Shown here: positions 23,860-36,099 of the stretch, piece by piece
How positions within the stretch are numbered: position 1 is the stretch's first letter
Layout of the letters: every line of letters begins with the position of its first letter
Assembly: GCF_040802235.1 (NCBI RefSeq)
Contig: NC_133169.1
Coordinates: 43,469,034-43,533,033 of the forward strand
DNA length: 64,000 nucleotides
DNA from: Manis javanica
Lineage: Eukaryota; Chordata; Mammalia; Pholidota; Manidae
Direction: 5' to 3'
The notes under the pieces: generated by a model
Databases searched by the model: none
Told to the model about the DNA's origin: nothing
The model's input: the letters and a program-made list of their open reading frames with translations, nothing else
Translations under genes and position numbers: made by a program

Positions 23860-26800
23860 GCCTAACATACAAATCAAAAGACATTTTATTCTTCATCTGG
23901 TTAAGGCCCTCATTGTAGAGTAAAGGAACTGGAATAAATTTTAAAGATATAGAATATGGAAATGAGATTTTGTTTGTGCATTTATTTTTTTTGCTTTGGC
24001 TTTTAATAAGTCTTAAAAGCATTAATCAGTTTTCGCTTGTTTCTTTGAAAATAATTTTGACTACTCAAGACATAGTTGTCAATATGCCATTCATCTACTG
24101 CATAGTTCCAGGAAAATCTTTTAAACAATGAAGCTTATCAATCTTACATTGAGAATTAATAATATCAATTATGCAGTAGAGAATTAAGTGAGATTGTTTA
24201 AGAATCATATACACAGCAGTGTATATATTAACATTATTAAAATACTGACTTATTTTTTAATGAGTATTGACCATATTTTCTTTTTGTAACAAAAGCAATA
24301 TTCAGAATAAAAGTCTGTTTTGGTTTTGTATTAGAACATAGAGTTTTAGTATGCAGGATCAATAGGTCAAGACATCAAATTGAAATACTACTTATCTTAT
24401 TAAGTCATGAGATTATTAACTCTAAATATGTCATTAAATATGCATTTGGAAATTATTAAAAATATGCATTAGTTTATTTGCTATAATCTTATTTCACACA
24501 GATACACCCTAATTGTGTTTTAAATAATTTTAAACTTACAGAAAAGTTGCAAGGATGTTGTAGAAAACTCTGAAGTAAACTTAGCAACAATTCCCCATGT
24601 TTCAATACTTTGCCACAGTTCAGTCATCAGAGAAAGTAAAGAAAAATACAGTAATTGTATTTAATTCTTGTTCATTTTGAAATTAGTTTCAGTATCATGT
24701 GTTGTGTATAGTTGCATTGTTCATTTAATCATTTAATCTATCACCTGAAACAGTTCTTCAGTCTGTCTTTGTCTTTCCTGATGTTGACACTTGAAAAACA
24801 GGATTGTTTGTAATGGAAATGTGCTTTTTGAGGGGTGATATTCTATTTTTTCCTCATTATATTTAGGTTAGCATTTTTTACCAGAATATTATCTCTGGAT
24901 CAAACTCGGAGATACACCATATCGACCTGTCTTTATTTTAGTCGGTAGGTTTTGAGCCATTACTGTTTATATGCATCTGTGGAGCACTTGTGGTCTGAGA
25001 GGAGGTGCTTGGATGCAGAGGGCTGACAGCATTCCTTGGGAGACCAACAACAGGGAATGAAAAGGAAAGGATGCTGGGATTTAGAAACCGAGGCTTGGGC
25101 CTCAGTGTCAGTCACTGCGACTGGGATCCCATTGATTCTGCGTGTTACTAGGGGAACTTACATCACACACTCTCACTGGTGGTTTCTTATTTCAAAGACC
25201 TACCAGGGTTTTCCTTTTCTTCACTTCTTCCATTTTTTCCATACTGGAAGCACCGAATCCCCACAAAATATTAAATTATTCACTGATGTGCACAGTCCTA
25301 AAATATGCATACATAATCCAAGCTTTCCACATTGTACCCTTTGATGACCAGCCTACATTAAATAGTTTTGGAATTTATGTAGTTCTTTTTCTCTTCTAAA
25401 CTAAGTGTATATATTGCATGTACACTGCTCAAAAGTTGTGGAATGAGGTCTTTTACATGTACTTTCCAACATGCTTATTTTCATTTGAACTGCAGTTATT
25501 TCATTTGAGTTTGCATTCAGTTTCAATTTTTGTTCACATTTGGTTACTTCACTTTTTTAATATTTAGAAAAATAGTATGTCTTCTCCAAGAAAAGAAAAC
25601 TGTTTAAAAACAGTATCAACAATAAAAACAAAATCTATGCTCAGTGAAATGCCACTCCCTTCCCATCCCTTTCACCCAATCACTCAGCACTTTGTGAGGA
25701 AAAACACTCTCAGCCTTTCAGGGATTAACTTTAATGCGTTTGTTTTTTAAAAAGAAGAATTGTGTATATTTACTTATTGCACAGCGTACTATGAAAACTC
25801 TCTTGTGTTAGATTTTTCACTTATTGCATGCTGGGAATCACTACTTATCAGCTCTAGAGATTGCCTTCCTTGTATTTTATAGTCAAAGAATAACCCACTA
25901 TTATATATATATATATATACCATAGTTTTACTAATATCCTGGGTTTTGACATTGAAGTATTTTCCAAATTTTGCAATTGCCCATAATGCTGCTAATAAAA
26001 AACATGTGGAAAATGCATTACTGAACACAGGAGGTTGCACCTTCAGGCTGTTATGTTGTCTGGTGATTGTCCCTGTTTATTAGACCCTGTGTTGTTTACT
26101 TCCGCACAGCAGTTTACGCCTGCACTCGAAGCCCAGTGGCACTAAGTTCAAGTTTTAAACATCCAATTTTTTTGAATATACCAATAGAAAAAATACGGGT
26201 AAGGGATTATTTTGGCCACATAGAGACTTCCTGCTTCACATACCCCACAGAACTGTATGGAATACCCGCCAGCCCTCAATGTCACCCTCCGGGCCTACAA
26301 AATATTCCACCTCAGGGAATCAGCCTGATCATTTGCTTCCAATGCTTTTCTTTTATCCTTTCCATTTCTTTTACTAGGAAATTTTTAGTATATTTTATAG
26401 TTATTAGAATTTCTCTTTAGTTTTGTTAGCTTTATAGCTATTTTTGTTGCATATGTCTGCCCCAGGAATTACAAGACACCTATTTAAATTTATAGCAGTT
26501 TTATGATTATTATTCTGTACCTTCTTGTAAAATATAATAATTTTGAAATCATATAGAATCACTTAAGTTGTGATATATATATTTCCATATGCATTATAAA
26601 CTCCACATGGCAATGTTAATATTTTAGTTTTTAAACAGTTATATAGAGCTTATGAAGAAATGCAGCGGTCACTGTCCAAAAGGGAAAAAAAAATAACTTA
26701 CATTTATCCACAAAGTCACCACTTTTATCCTCTTCACAAATTTCTTAGGGATGAAGTCTACATGTAACATTTCCTCCAGTCCGAAGCGTTTAATTTCATA

Positions 26801-27054
26801 TTTCTTTTACAGTAAGCTTGCTGTAAACATGTTATCTTTTATATAATGGTATCTTTGCTTTTATTTAATTTTCAATCATATTTTTGAAAGACATAGAAAT
26901 TTGGCTGATCATTCACATCACTTTCAGTACTGTAAACTTATTTTTCTACCATCTTTTGGCTACCATGGTTTTTAGTGAGAAAATACCCAGTATTTGGGGC
27001 ACTTTCTCCTTTTAGAAAGTGTTTTATTTCTGGGCCCTTTCTTTTTCTTAAGTG

Positions 27055-27840
27055 TATTTTTTTATTGCTGTATAGTGGAAATACAATATTGGTTTGAAGC
27101 ACACAACACAGGGGTTCAATAGTTACAAACATTATTAAATCCTCCCTCCTGCTAGTGCCGCTAGTCTTTGTCAACATAGGAAAATGTTACAGAACCACTG
27201 ACTATATTCTCCATGCTTCACTTCCATCCCCATGACCAACTTATATTATGACTGAGAGTGGGTGCTTCTGTATACCCCTCACCCACCCCACCCCCTATCA
27301 GGACCCCGCCCCCATGGTAACCACCAGTCACTTCTTAGGGACAATGGGTGTACTGCTGTTATGTTCATTTTGTTTTGTATTGTTTTTAAATCCCACACAT
27401 AAGTGAAAGCATATGGTATTTGTGTTTCTCCACCTGGATTATCTCACTTAGCATAATATCCTCTAGGTCCACCCATGTTGTCACAAATGGCAGGATTTCT
27501 TTGCCTTTTATGGCTGAATAATATTCTTTTGTGTATATGTACAGCACTTTTCTATCTATTCAACTCTGCAAGGACTTTGGTTGCTTCCATATCTTGGCTA
27601 CTATAAATAATGTGGCAAAAAACATAGGGCTACGTATATATTTACAAATCAGAGATGTTGTTTTATTTGGTTAAATTCTTAAAAGTGGAGTTACTAGGTC
27701 TATGGCATATATTTTTTTAATTTTTTGTGGAACCTCCATTATTCTTTCCATAGTGGCTGCATCAATTTTCATTCCCACCAACAGTGTAAAAGGGTTTCCT
27801 CTTCTTCACATCTTCGCCTACCCATGTTCTTTCTGGTCTT
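27055..27840 (-). repeat. L1 3' fragment (3' UTR and end of ORF2)
   Basis: Minus-orientation L1: the 3' end at about 27055 ('ttttattgctgtatagtgg'), the C-rich tract at 27275-27320 ('cacccaccccaccccctatcagg'), then ORF2 C-terminal text up to about 27840. It is 5'-truncated and degenerate. It ends where ERV-derived sequence begins. Confidence 0.8.
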
Positions 27841-30662
27841 TTGCCCAGTGGGATGCTGGGCTCTCTAGCCCATTCCTCAGGACTACAGTCTCCTGTCCCG
27901 CCCTTGGAGACATCTGGGATGGGAAGAGTTGTGTTTCAGGTGTTGGGACACTAACTTCTAACCCATTCCTTTCTTGCTAGGTGGGCCACGTCGCTGGGCT
28001 GCATTCTCCCCCAATGAACCCAGTTTGACCCTGAGACTCTCAAAAGGAAAAGGTAATATTCTTCTGCAACACATCTTGGCCGCAACACCAACTAGGAAAC
28101 CAAGAACAATGGTTTAATCCTAACACTTTTACTGAATTGAATCTTTTCTGGAAGTGGGCAAACAAAAGGGCAGAAGTGCGTTATGCTCAGACTTGCTTCT
28201 ATGTCAGAAGCTGAAAAGGCCACGCCAAGCTTGCCAACTTGCTGCAGCCCTCTCTCCACTCCTCTTCCTACTTTACCTCTGCACCAGTGTCAGCTAAAGC
28301 CGACCTTAGGTGAGCAACAGAGAGTTATTAAAGAGGCTTGTAAGTTTTCTAGCAGCCTTCACTTGTCTAATACTGTTTCCCATTAGAGAGACTGCTGTTC
28401 CCTCAGTAGACCCTAACAGGACCCTAAGTGTTCCAAAGATACTCTGTGGGAAAAAAACCTCTTTTCCTTGTGCATAAATACAGGGCTAAAGAAAGCTAGT
28501 ATAACAGTTCACAATTGCTTCTTATTTTCACTGAAAATTAATGTTTCTAAGGGTTTTAATTTCTAATTAAGGCTACTGGAAATAATAAGGGCAACGTCTG
28601 CATGCTAGAAAAGATGTGTTTTGATAAGAGAAGGTATGAGGAATGGAAATGCGTTTTTATTGAGGGAAAAGAAGGTAATTTCGTCCTAAAGTACAGCTGC
28701 TTATTTTAAGAGGGAGAACTCTGAATGTAAAAACAAAGTTGTAGAAATTTTGTGGAAGAAGAAATTAATGTCATGCTATGTGAGATTGAAGTAAATGAAG
28801 CTTAATATAAAGTACACCATGAGATTAGAATTTTGCTTTCTATTAAAAGGACAAAGTTTTCTCAAACTATTGTTCTGTTCTTAATATTAAGAGATTGAAA
28901 AAGGTTTTTCTAATTGTATCAATTTCTCATGTTTAATGTCTAATAAGGTGTTTGAGTACTTAAGAAGACAAAATCATAATATTAAAAAGCTATGAGCTAA
29001 GTTTTGCAACAACTATGTAATCTTCTGTATTTGGTATTTAACTACCTACATTTTAAAGTATTTTGTCATGTTTAGATACTGTTTCACTTCAGAACTATTT
29101 GAGAACAACTAGATTCAAGCAGAACAAGATTTAATTACATAAGATGGAGTAAACTAAGGGGGGTGATTTTACTTTTTAAGACATTTTTGTTTCATATGTT
29201 GATCTTTTAAAATAAGTGTTTTAAACCTTTCTCTTAAGCTGACTTATAACAGTTTAGGAAATTATACCTTTATAAACAAATTGAAACATGTATTTTTCTC
29301 TCTGTACCTGATCCCTCCAAAATTCAGAAACTCTCAGTGAGTATTTTTATATGTTAGGGCAATATTCTTATTTGAGTAAGTTCAATAAGAATTTGCTCTC
29401 CTTGTGACAGGACACAATTGAAAACACTGGTTATATTACCAAAGCTGTGACTGAAGTGACATATTTGAGAGAGGCACACGTATACTCAGACATGACCAGG
29501 CAGCTTGAAGGAGCCAACATTGACTTTATGGGGCCAACAAAGCCCCTCAGAAGAACCGGCCTGGGATCTTGTTTACAGGGGTCCCAGCTGTTTTACAGGG
29601 TGAGTAAGAAGGTCACTACCTGGCAAATGTATGAAACTCAGAGTATCTTGGGGACTTTGAGGAGAGAGTAATTCATCCAATTTCTACAGGTACTGAAGGC
29701 TTGGATTTCCTTTCCTCAAGAGGCCTTTAAACGTTCAATCTGCAATTCCTTACAACAAAGCACACGTAAAAGAGCCTGTGCAATCAACTGCTCTTCTTGC
29801 TGCATTTATGTAAACAATCAAGCCAAGTGTTTTGAAGCTAAACTTATTTTAAACTTAAATTTTAAACTAAAATTATTTTCAATTTTAATTTGAAGCTAAA
29901 CAAATTAGTCTTACTATGGTTGCCTCTAATGAAAATGAAGGTGATTTTGGGAGAAAAGAATTATGTTTCAATAGTGCAGCCTTATCTATACTAGATTTTA
30001 ATACTTGTGATTGTGAAATAGACTGGATCCTGAAATCTGCTTTCCACAAAATATATGGCTATGACTCTCCAAATGTTTCCAATTTTCTTCCATCACTTCA
30101 GTTGAAGTCTTACTGCTCCTAGTCTCATATTTAGCCGTGCATTCTTAATCTCCTGGTCAAGTTTATTCCTTCCAGAATGGAAAATCTAACTCCAGTTATT
30201 GCTCAGATAAGGACTTCAACCTCTGTCTCTGACAATCAGTGAAGAAACCAGCTGATCAAGTCTCTCAGATTCTTCAGAGGCTCTCAGAATCATGAATTCA
30301 GTCTCACTTTTAGAACTGGGATCCTAGCAACTATCCTTCATTGGACTCCCACTAATTCTTCTACTAGCCCCAATGTGTGAACCATGCTTACTAAACCTCT
30401 TAACTAAATTTATGTCTTCCAGACTACAGTCCCTCGAGGTTAAAGCCCTGCTGTCATGAAGATTCAAGCCCTTACCAATTGATGAACCATGCAACTTCCT
30501 GAGACCCTCGATGGGAACCATTATGGTCCCAATCTACACCATCCCGACAGTCAGCTAGCAGAGGGACCCAATGACCACACCATCCCTCACAAGCAGGAAG
30601 CAGTCAGATTGGCCAATGCCCCTCACCACAATGATATGGATTGCAACTACATGAGGGGGGAA
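27841..30662 (+). mobile_element. Class I ERV internal region, 5'-truncated, with env remnant
   Basis: This plus-strand region leads into a polypurine tract and a 3' LTR. Around 29760-29830 a frame carries a CX6CC-type cysteine motif (C-AINCSS-CC) after a Gln/Arg-rich stretch, as in gammaretrovirus-like Env transmembrane subunits. At about 30338-30460 another frame encodes a leucine-rich membrane span and a short basic tail of the gammaretroviral type (PCLLNLLTKF), ending at a TGA. Stops and shifts lie between the two, so env is dead. For 27841-29400 I cannot assign domains: a weak zinc-knuckle-like stretch near 27975-28010 is not convincing. No 5' LTR is seen. Confidence 0.7.
30653..30662 (+). 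promoter_or_regulatory. Polypurine tract of the class I ERV
   Basis: GAGGGGGGAA directly before the TG of the LTR: the normal position and composition of the plus-strand primer site. Confidence 0.7.
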
Positions 30663-31770
30663 TGTTAGTCAGAAGAATAGATATGTGTGCGGTGGAAAGA
30701 GAATAAGGCCAGTAAAGCCCACTAGAAGAGACTCAAAGACGTAGCCAGATAGAATTAGAGCCAGAAAGGAGTACAGAGTTAATGGATTAATTAGTTGAAG
30801 CTGCAAAGTCCAGAAGTAACTTGGAATATCCAGAAATTCCCCAAATAAAGAAAAGTATCTGAGCATGGCCCATGTCTTCATTGTATCAATTAGATGATGT
30901 CATTGCAAAATCTACTTAGCCTGATAAAAGGCCCATTTTATTCTTTAACTTAACCTATATTCTGTTTTTTCCTCTCCTCCAGCCCCTAATCAAGTAACTT
31001 TGCAACTAGGGCAGGAAGCCTACCTCAAAAGTGTAAATAAGCCTATGTGGACAAAGAATGCTGAGGTTCCCAAACCAACATAGTCACCTAGATAAGCCTA
31101 TTCTTAAAACAAAGCTTCAAAGGAATTATAAATCACCTGTTCATGCCTTATGCTGACCCTTACACAAGAAAGCCTTATAAAAACCAGAGCCCAAACCCTT
31201 AAGTGCACCTCCTCCCTGAGGTTGCCCACACTTGCCTTTCTTTGAGTGTGTCACTCTCTAGGTCCTATTCCATGTAAGTAGGGAGGGACTGCTGGGAGCT
31301 CTGATCTGGGGCTTGCAAGTTCCTGTCACCTGGGTGATCCAGACAGGATTGCAGCTGTACCATCCTGCTCTTTAGTAGCCTGCCTGAAAATCTCCTATAT
31401 CTTTGGGAGGTTCTCAGAATGTAATCTCAGTCATCCAGTGCTCTGCAGCTCCCCCACATCCTAGGTGGGAGGGGACCAGTTCCAATTCTGTAGGGATCCA
31501 AGGAATCACTGGACACCAGGTGACCCTGGCTTAAGGAGTTAGCAGGGATCTGTCCCATGCTGAGTAACAATTCAATGAGCATCCCTTTGCTTACTTTTCC
31601 CTTTCTCTCTGCTTTAGTCAAGTAATCCTGCCTTTGTCTGCTTTGACTCTGGCCTGCTTCTCTTTTTGGAGTGCATTCAAATAAAACTTTTACTCTGCTT
31701 CACTAATGTGTCTCTGCTTTCAATCCTTTGCTGTGGTGGGGACAAGAACTGAGGAAAATAAATCAACTCA
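30663..31770 (+). mobile_element. Class I ERV 3' LTR
   Basis: Begins TGTTAGTCAG right after the polypurine tract. TATAAAA at 31176 and AATAAA at 31680-31685 mark U3, R and U5 in the plus direction. After the poly(A) signal the text around 'ctctgctttcaatcctttgctgtgg' is typical of class I LTR U5 ends. The exact end is uncertain; CA at 31769-31770 is one candidate. It is about 1.1 kb long and abuts duplicated copy C. Confidence 0.8.
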
Positions 31771-32473
31771 CACTAAGAGTAAAAAATACTATGTAGAGAA
31801 TTAAATGATTTTCCGACCATCATATATACAGCAATATTGGTACGATTATATTTTAATATTCTTAAATATTGGCTTATCTTTTTCATGAATATGAAAGAGA
31901 CTGTGTTTTTGCCAAAAAGGAAGGCACATTTAAAAATAAAAATCAGGGAGGTGGGTTGTTTCAGATAGACTTTTAGTATGAGGAACAATTATGTCCCCAA
32001 ATTTTGAATTATAATAGTGCTAATTTTATTAAATTATCACTATATTAACTTATAATAAATATGATTTTAAAGTTTTAAATTATTACAAAATATATATGGC
32101 TTATTTGGTATATATTTTTTACTCTGACGCACCCTAATTTTTTCAAATAATTTTAAACTTACAGAAAAGTTCAGGGATATTGTGAAGAACTCTCAAATAA
32201 CCTTACCATGTATCCCCAGTTTTCAATCCTTTTCTGCATTAGATGCATGTGATAAAAGATATTAAATATACTATAATTATATTTTATTGTATTCCCTGTT
32301 TTTGTTGATTTTTTTTTTATTTTTGCATTTCAGGATCAGGGTTTTCAGTTGCAGTGCCCCTTTAGTCTTCTATAACCTGAAACAGTTCTTCAGTCTCTGT
32401 CTTTCATGACATTCGCATTTTTTGACACACATTACTGTTATTAAAGGAAACATGCCATCATTTGGATTTCCTT

Positions 32474-33933
32474 TTTTTTTTTTTTGAGAGGGCATCTCTC
32501 ATATTTATTGATCAAATGGTTGTTAACAACAATAAAATTCAGTATAGGGGGGTCAATGCTCAATGTACAATCATTAATCCATCTCAAGCCTAATTCTCGT
32601 CAGTCTCCAATCTTCTGAAGCATAATGAACAAGTTCTTACATGGTGAATGAATTCTTACATAGTGAATAAATTCTTACATGGTGAACAGTACAAGGGCAT
32701 TCATCACAGAAACATTCGGTTTTGATCACGCATTATGAACTATAAACAATCGGGTCAAATATGAATATTTGTTTGATTTTTATACTTGATTTATATGTGG
32801 ATCCCACATTTCTCCCTTTATTATTATTATTATTTTTATTTTTAATAAAATGCTGAAGTGGTAGGTAGATGCAAGATAAAGGAAGAAAACATAGTTTAGT
32901 GCTGTAAGAGGGCAAATGTAGATGATCAGATGATCAGGTGTGTGCCAATGGACTAAGTATTAATCTAAGCTAGGCAAGGGCAGCAAAACATCCAGGGATG
33001 CAGAAGATTTCTCTCAAAGCAGGGGGGGATGAGGTTCTGAGCCTCACCTCTGTTGATCCCCAATTTCTCACCTGATGGCCCCCCTGCGACTGTGCCTGTC
33101 TTAGATGGTTCCTCCCTTGAGGAATCTTACCCGTCTCTGGCTAACATAGTATTCTTCATGTAAGTGTAGATTAAAGATTAAAAAAAAGAAATAAAGAAAG
33201 AAAAGGGGGATTACTCCTTGATAGGATAAAACTATTGGTAAATCAAAGATCAACACATGCTTTAAACATCCTTAATGTTGATCACTTAAAGGGTGTCAGA
33301 TGATCAGCTATGGAGGTACTCTTTTCTGATAATCTGCCTTTCTCTTAATAAAAAAAAAAAAGCAGCTCCTGTGTGATTTAGCAATAGTTTTATCCTATCA
33401 AGGAGTAATCCCCCTTTTCTTTCTTTTTTTAATCTTTAATCTACACTTACATGAAGGATACTATGTTTACTATGCTCTCCCCTATATCATGTCCCCCCTA
33501 ACAACCATATTACGGTTACTGTCCATCAGCATAGCAAAATGTTGTAGAATCACTACTTGTCCTCTCTGCATTGTGCAGCCCACCCTCCCCTTTCTCCCTC
33601 CCCCCATGCATGCTAATATTATTATCCCCCTTCTTCTTCCCCCCACTTATCCCTCCCTGCCCACCCATCCTCCCCAGTTCCTTTCCCTTTGGTACCTGTT
33701 AGTCCATTTTTGGGTTCTGTAATTCCGCTGCTGTTTTGTTCCTTCAGTTTTTCCTTTGTTCTTATACTCCTCAGATGAGTGAAATCATTTGGTATTTCTC
33801 TTTCACCGCTTGGCTTATTTCACTTAGCATAATACTCTCCAGCTCCATCCATGTTGCTCAAATGGTAGGATTTTTCCGCTTCTTATGGCTGAGTAGTATT
33901 CCATTGTGTATATGTACCACATCTTCTTTTAGA
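32474..33933 (-). mobile_element. 5'-truncated, internally rearranged L1
   Basis: Minus-strand L1 with a poly(T) on the plus strand at 32474. The terminal 3' UTR (to about 33141) matches 5855-6525 of the full-length L1. Then comes a large inverted repeat (33142-33469), then the C-rich tract and the last codons of ORF2 up to 33933, where it is 5'-truncated. The flanks share GATTTCCTTTTTT (about 32466-32478 and 33935-33947), a likely target duplication. About 1 kb present in the full-length L1 (6530-7500, including the envelope remnant) is missing here. Confidence 0.8.
33142..33469. repeat. Large inverted repeat (hairpin-forming) inside L1 3' UTR
   Basis: The arm 33142-33237 is the reverse complement of 33382-33469, apart from a short length difference in an A-rich run, with a 144-base spacer. 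The right arm continues into L1 in normal order. The left arm plus spacer read as an inverted copy of the same L1 3' UTR stretch, equivalent to about 7495-7565 of the full-length L1 with extra sequence. Confidence 0.85.
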
Positions 33934-34846
33934 TTTCCTTTTTTACCTCACAATTTTTAGTTTAGCATTTTTGACCAGAATATTACATTAGGATCAAACT
34001 CAAGGCACACTATGACAACATATATTTATTTTATTCAATGGATTTTGAGATGTTACTGTTTTTATTTATTTGTACTCCAGTTGCGATCTCTGAGGTTTGG
34101 GAGGTTAACACCTATGAATACAAAGAAAAGAGAGGTTTCTAAATTGGTAATTAGTAACTCATATATGGGCCTGAGGTTTGGTCACTGCTGCTGAGTTTTC
34201 AGAGCCTATTGTACATCTTGTTGGGAGAACTTATATCATGGGTTTCCACTGGGAGGTGCTGTTTTAGTACAATGCATGCTGGATTCCTCCTTTCCTTCAC
34301 TTCTTCCAAATTTCCATACTGGAAAGACAGGATTAAAAAAATTTAAATAATTTATTGTTTTCACAATTTTAGAATATCAATGACACAATGTATTATTTCC
34401 ATAATAACACCAATACAATGTCCTGCTTATATAAAATAGTGAAAATTCATTATAGAGCTTTTTTCCCCTCTAGATTAAGTATATATATTCAGAGTTCACT
34501 GTGGAAAAGTTACATGGAATAGTTTCCTTTTTTAAAAAAAATCAACATGTTATGTTTTTCAATTGAAATGCAGTTATTTCATTGAGTCAATATTCATCAA
34601 TTTTGATTTTTACCTCCACCTCTCATGACTTACCTTTTGCATACAGAGTATAAATATGCCACCCCAAAGGAAAAAAATACAAATAAATGTTTATATAAAT
34701 AAATAAATATAAACATATAAATTGTACATGTATAAACAATAAAATCTATACTCAACAAAATCCCACTCACTTCTGATCTTTTTCACTATTTCTCTCAGCA
34801 CCTCAGAAGGAACCACTCTCACAGTTTTAAGGATTATCTTTCCTGT

Positions 34847-35174
34847 TGTAACTCTGGGAGAAAATATGTTCCTAGCCTGGGGAAAATTACCTTTGAAGTC
34901 AAAATCAGTTAAAGGGAGAAATAAAGTAGAAGAAACACATTTATTGCTTACATGCAGTTGTCTATTTCTGCTCACCAGTGTCTCTCGTGACCCAGCTTCC
35001 AAAAGGGACCCCACCCAACCACTCTGATGCAGTCATGCCCTCACTCCCCTTGTAATTATCTATTGATATGGAGATAGACCTACTTCTCTCCACTCTTTGG
35101 AAACACCTATTGATATGGAGATGCACTAAGGCCAGCTGAGAGCTTCAGGAAATACTACAATTTTATCCGGAGCA
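34847..35174 (-). repeat. ERV-L-like 3' LTR
   Basis: Aligns over its whole length with 40027-40355, with many substitutions. In sense (minus) it has an AATAAA-type signal near 34940. It is the 3' LTR because the element reads on the minus strand. Confidence 0.85.
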
Positions 35175-35559
35175 CGCCCCTTCAGAAATCTCACTTCACA
35201 ATCTACTCACACCCCATCTTTCACAATGGCACCTGTGTGAGAAAGGTGGAGCACTGTAACCAGACTAATAATATACAACAACAATAGCAATAAAACTGTG
35301 ATATCCTCAGGCCAGAAGATTCAGCTAGATTCAAAGTCCTATGCAGTTTAAGGCCATAACTCACCCATTCCACAGGCAGTCAGCAGGTGAACAGGTAGGG
35401 AGTTCACAGCAATGACCATGAGGAAACTGCAGCCAGGGGTCAGGTCCAGGCCACAGGGACTATAAAAGCAAATAACTTTAAATAAGATAACATGCATGTT
35501 TTAATGACACCAACAAAGTCAAATCTTGTCCATCAGGTAGGATGCATCCAAGAGAGGGG

Positions 35560-35905
35560 TCCTGTGACAGGACAGTGGCAGGCGAGGGGCGGCGAGGGAG
35601 TCTGAGGGAGGGCGAGGGAGCCCGAGGGAGTCCTAGGGAGGAGCAGGGATTCCAGGGATTCCAAAGGTGGGAGAGGGTTCCGAGGGAGGGCGAGGGAGTG
35701 TGTGGGATTCGGAGAGAGTCCAAGTGAAGGCGAGGGAGTCCGAGGGAATCCGAGGGAGGGTGAGGGATTCCGTGGGAGGGTGAGGAAATGAGTGGGATTC
35801 TGAGAGAGTCTGAGTGAGGGCGAGGGAAAGCAAGAGAGGGCGTGGGAGTCCGAGGGATTCCGAGTGAGGGCGAGGGTGTCCGAGGGATCCCGAGGGAGGC
35901 CAGGC
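35560..35905. repeat. G-rich minisatellite inside the ERV-L-like element
   Basis: Imperfect tandem units of roughly 11 bases, grouped into larger repeats of about 28-33, built from gagggagtc, cgagggattc and gagggagggc. G runs lie on the plus strand. On the minus strand the repeat stays open in two frames; one encodes a Ser/Pro/Leu-rich repeat (SLGIPRTPSP-like). It sits between pol and the 3' LTR. I treat the open frames as a by-product of the repeat. Confidence 0.85.
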
Positions 35906-36099
35906 CAGACACTTAGATTTTAGTCTGTATCCCATTTTTTTCTGGCTATGATTTTGGCAAGTCACAAAACCCCTGTGGGACTCAATTTCTTCATTTATAG
36001 AAATGGGAGGTATGTGCACAGACCATAAAGATAAAGAAAACTTCCCTGTAAGATGCTCTTACATTCTGAATGTTTTAGGTAAACTACCATGACCATTGG

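Larger units (their letters stand above)
19700..27050. repeat. Tandem-duplicated OR unit, copy B
   Basis: Paralogous to copy A over the receptor and its upstream side, and to copy C from about 24150 to the end. It is interrupted by an LTR at 22700-23859 that copy A lacks. Outside the receptor I see no gene. The part at about 24490-26060 itself derives from an old L1 3' region ('cttacagaaaagttgcaagg', 'cctgaaacagttcttcagtct') that was already in the ancestral unit. A short (TA)9 run lies at 25902-25919. Confidence 0.85.

Noticed and set aside
35560-35905. CRISPR-like array
   Set aside because: The repeats are contiguous and imperfect, without unique spacers, in a mammalian genome. It is a minisatellite.
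35478-35912. Ser/Pro-rich repeat protein on the minus strand
   Set aside because: The frame exists only because the minisatellite unit lacks stops in two frames. No start context or family similarity.
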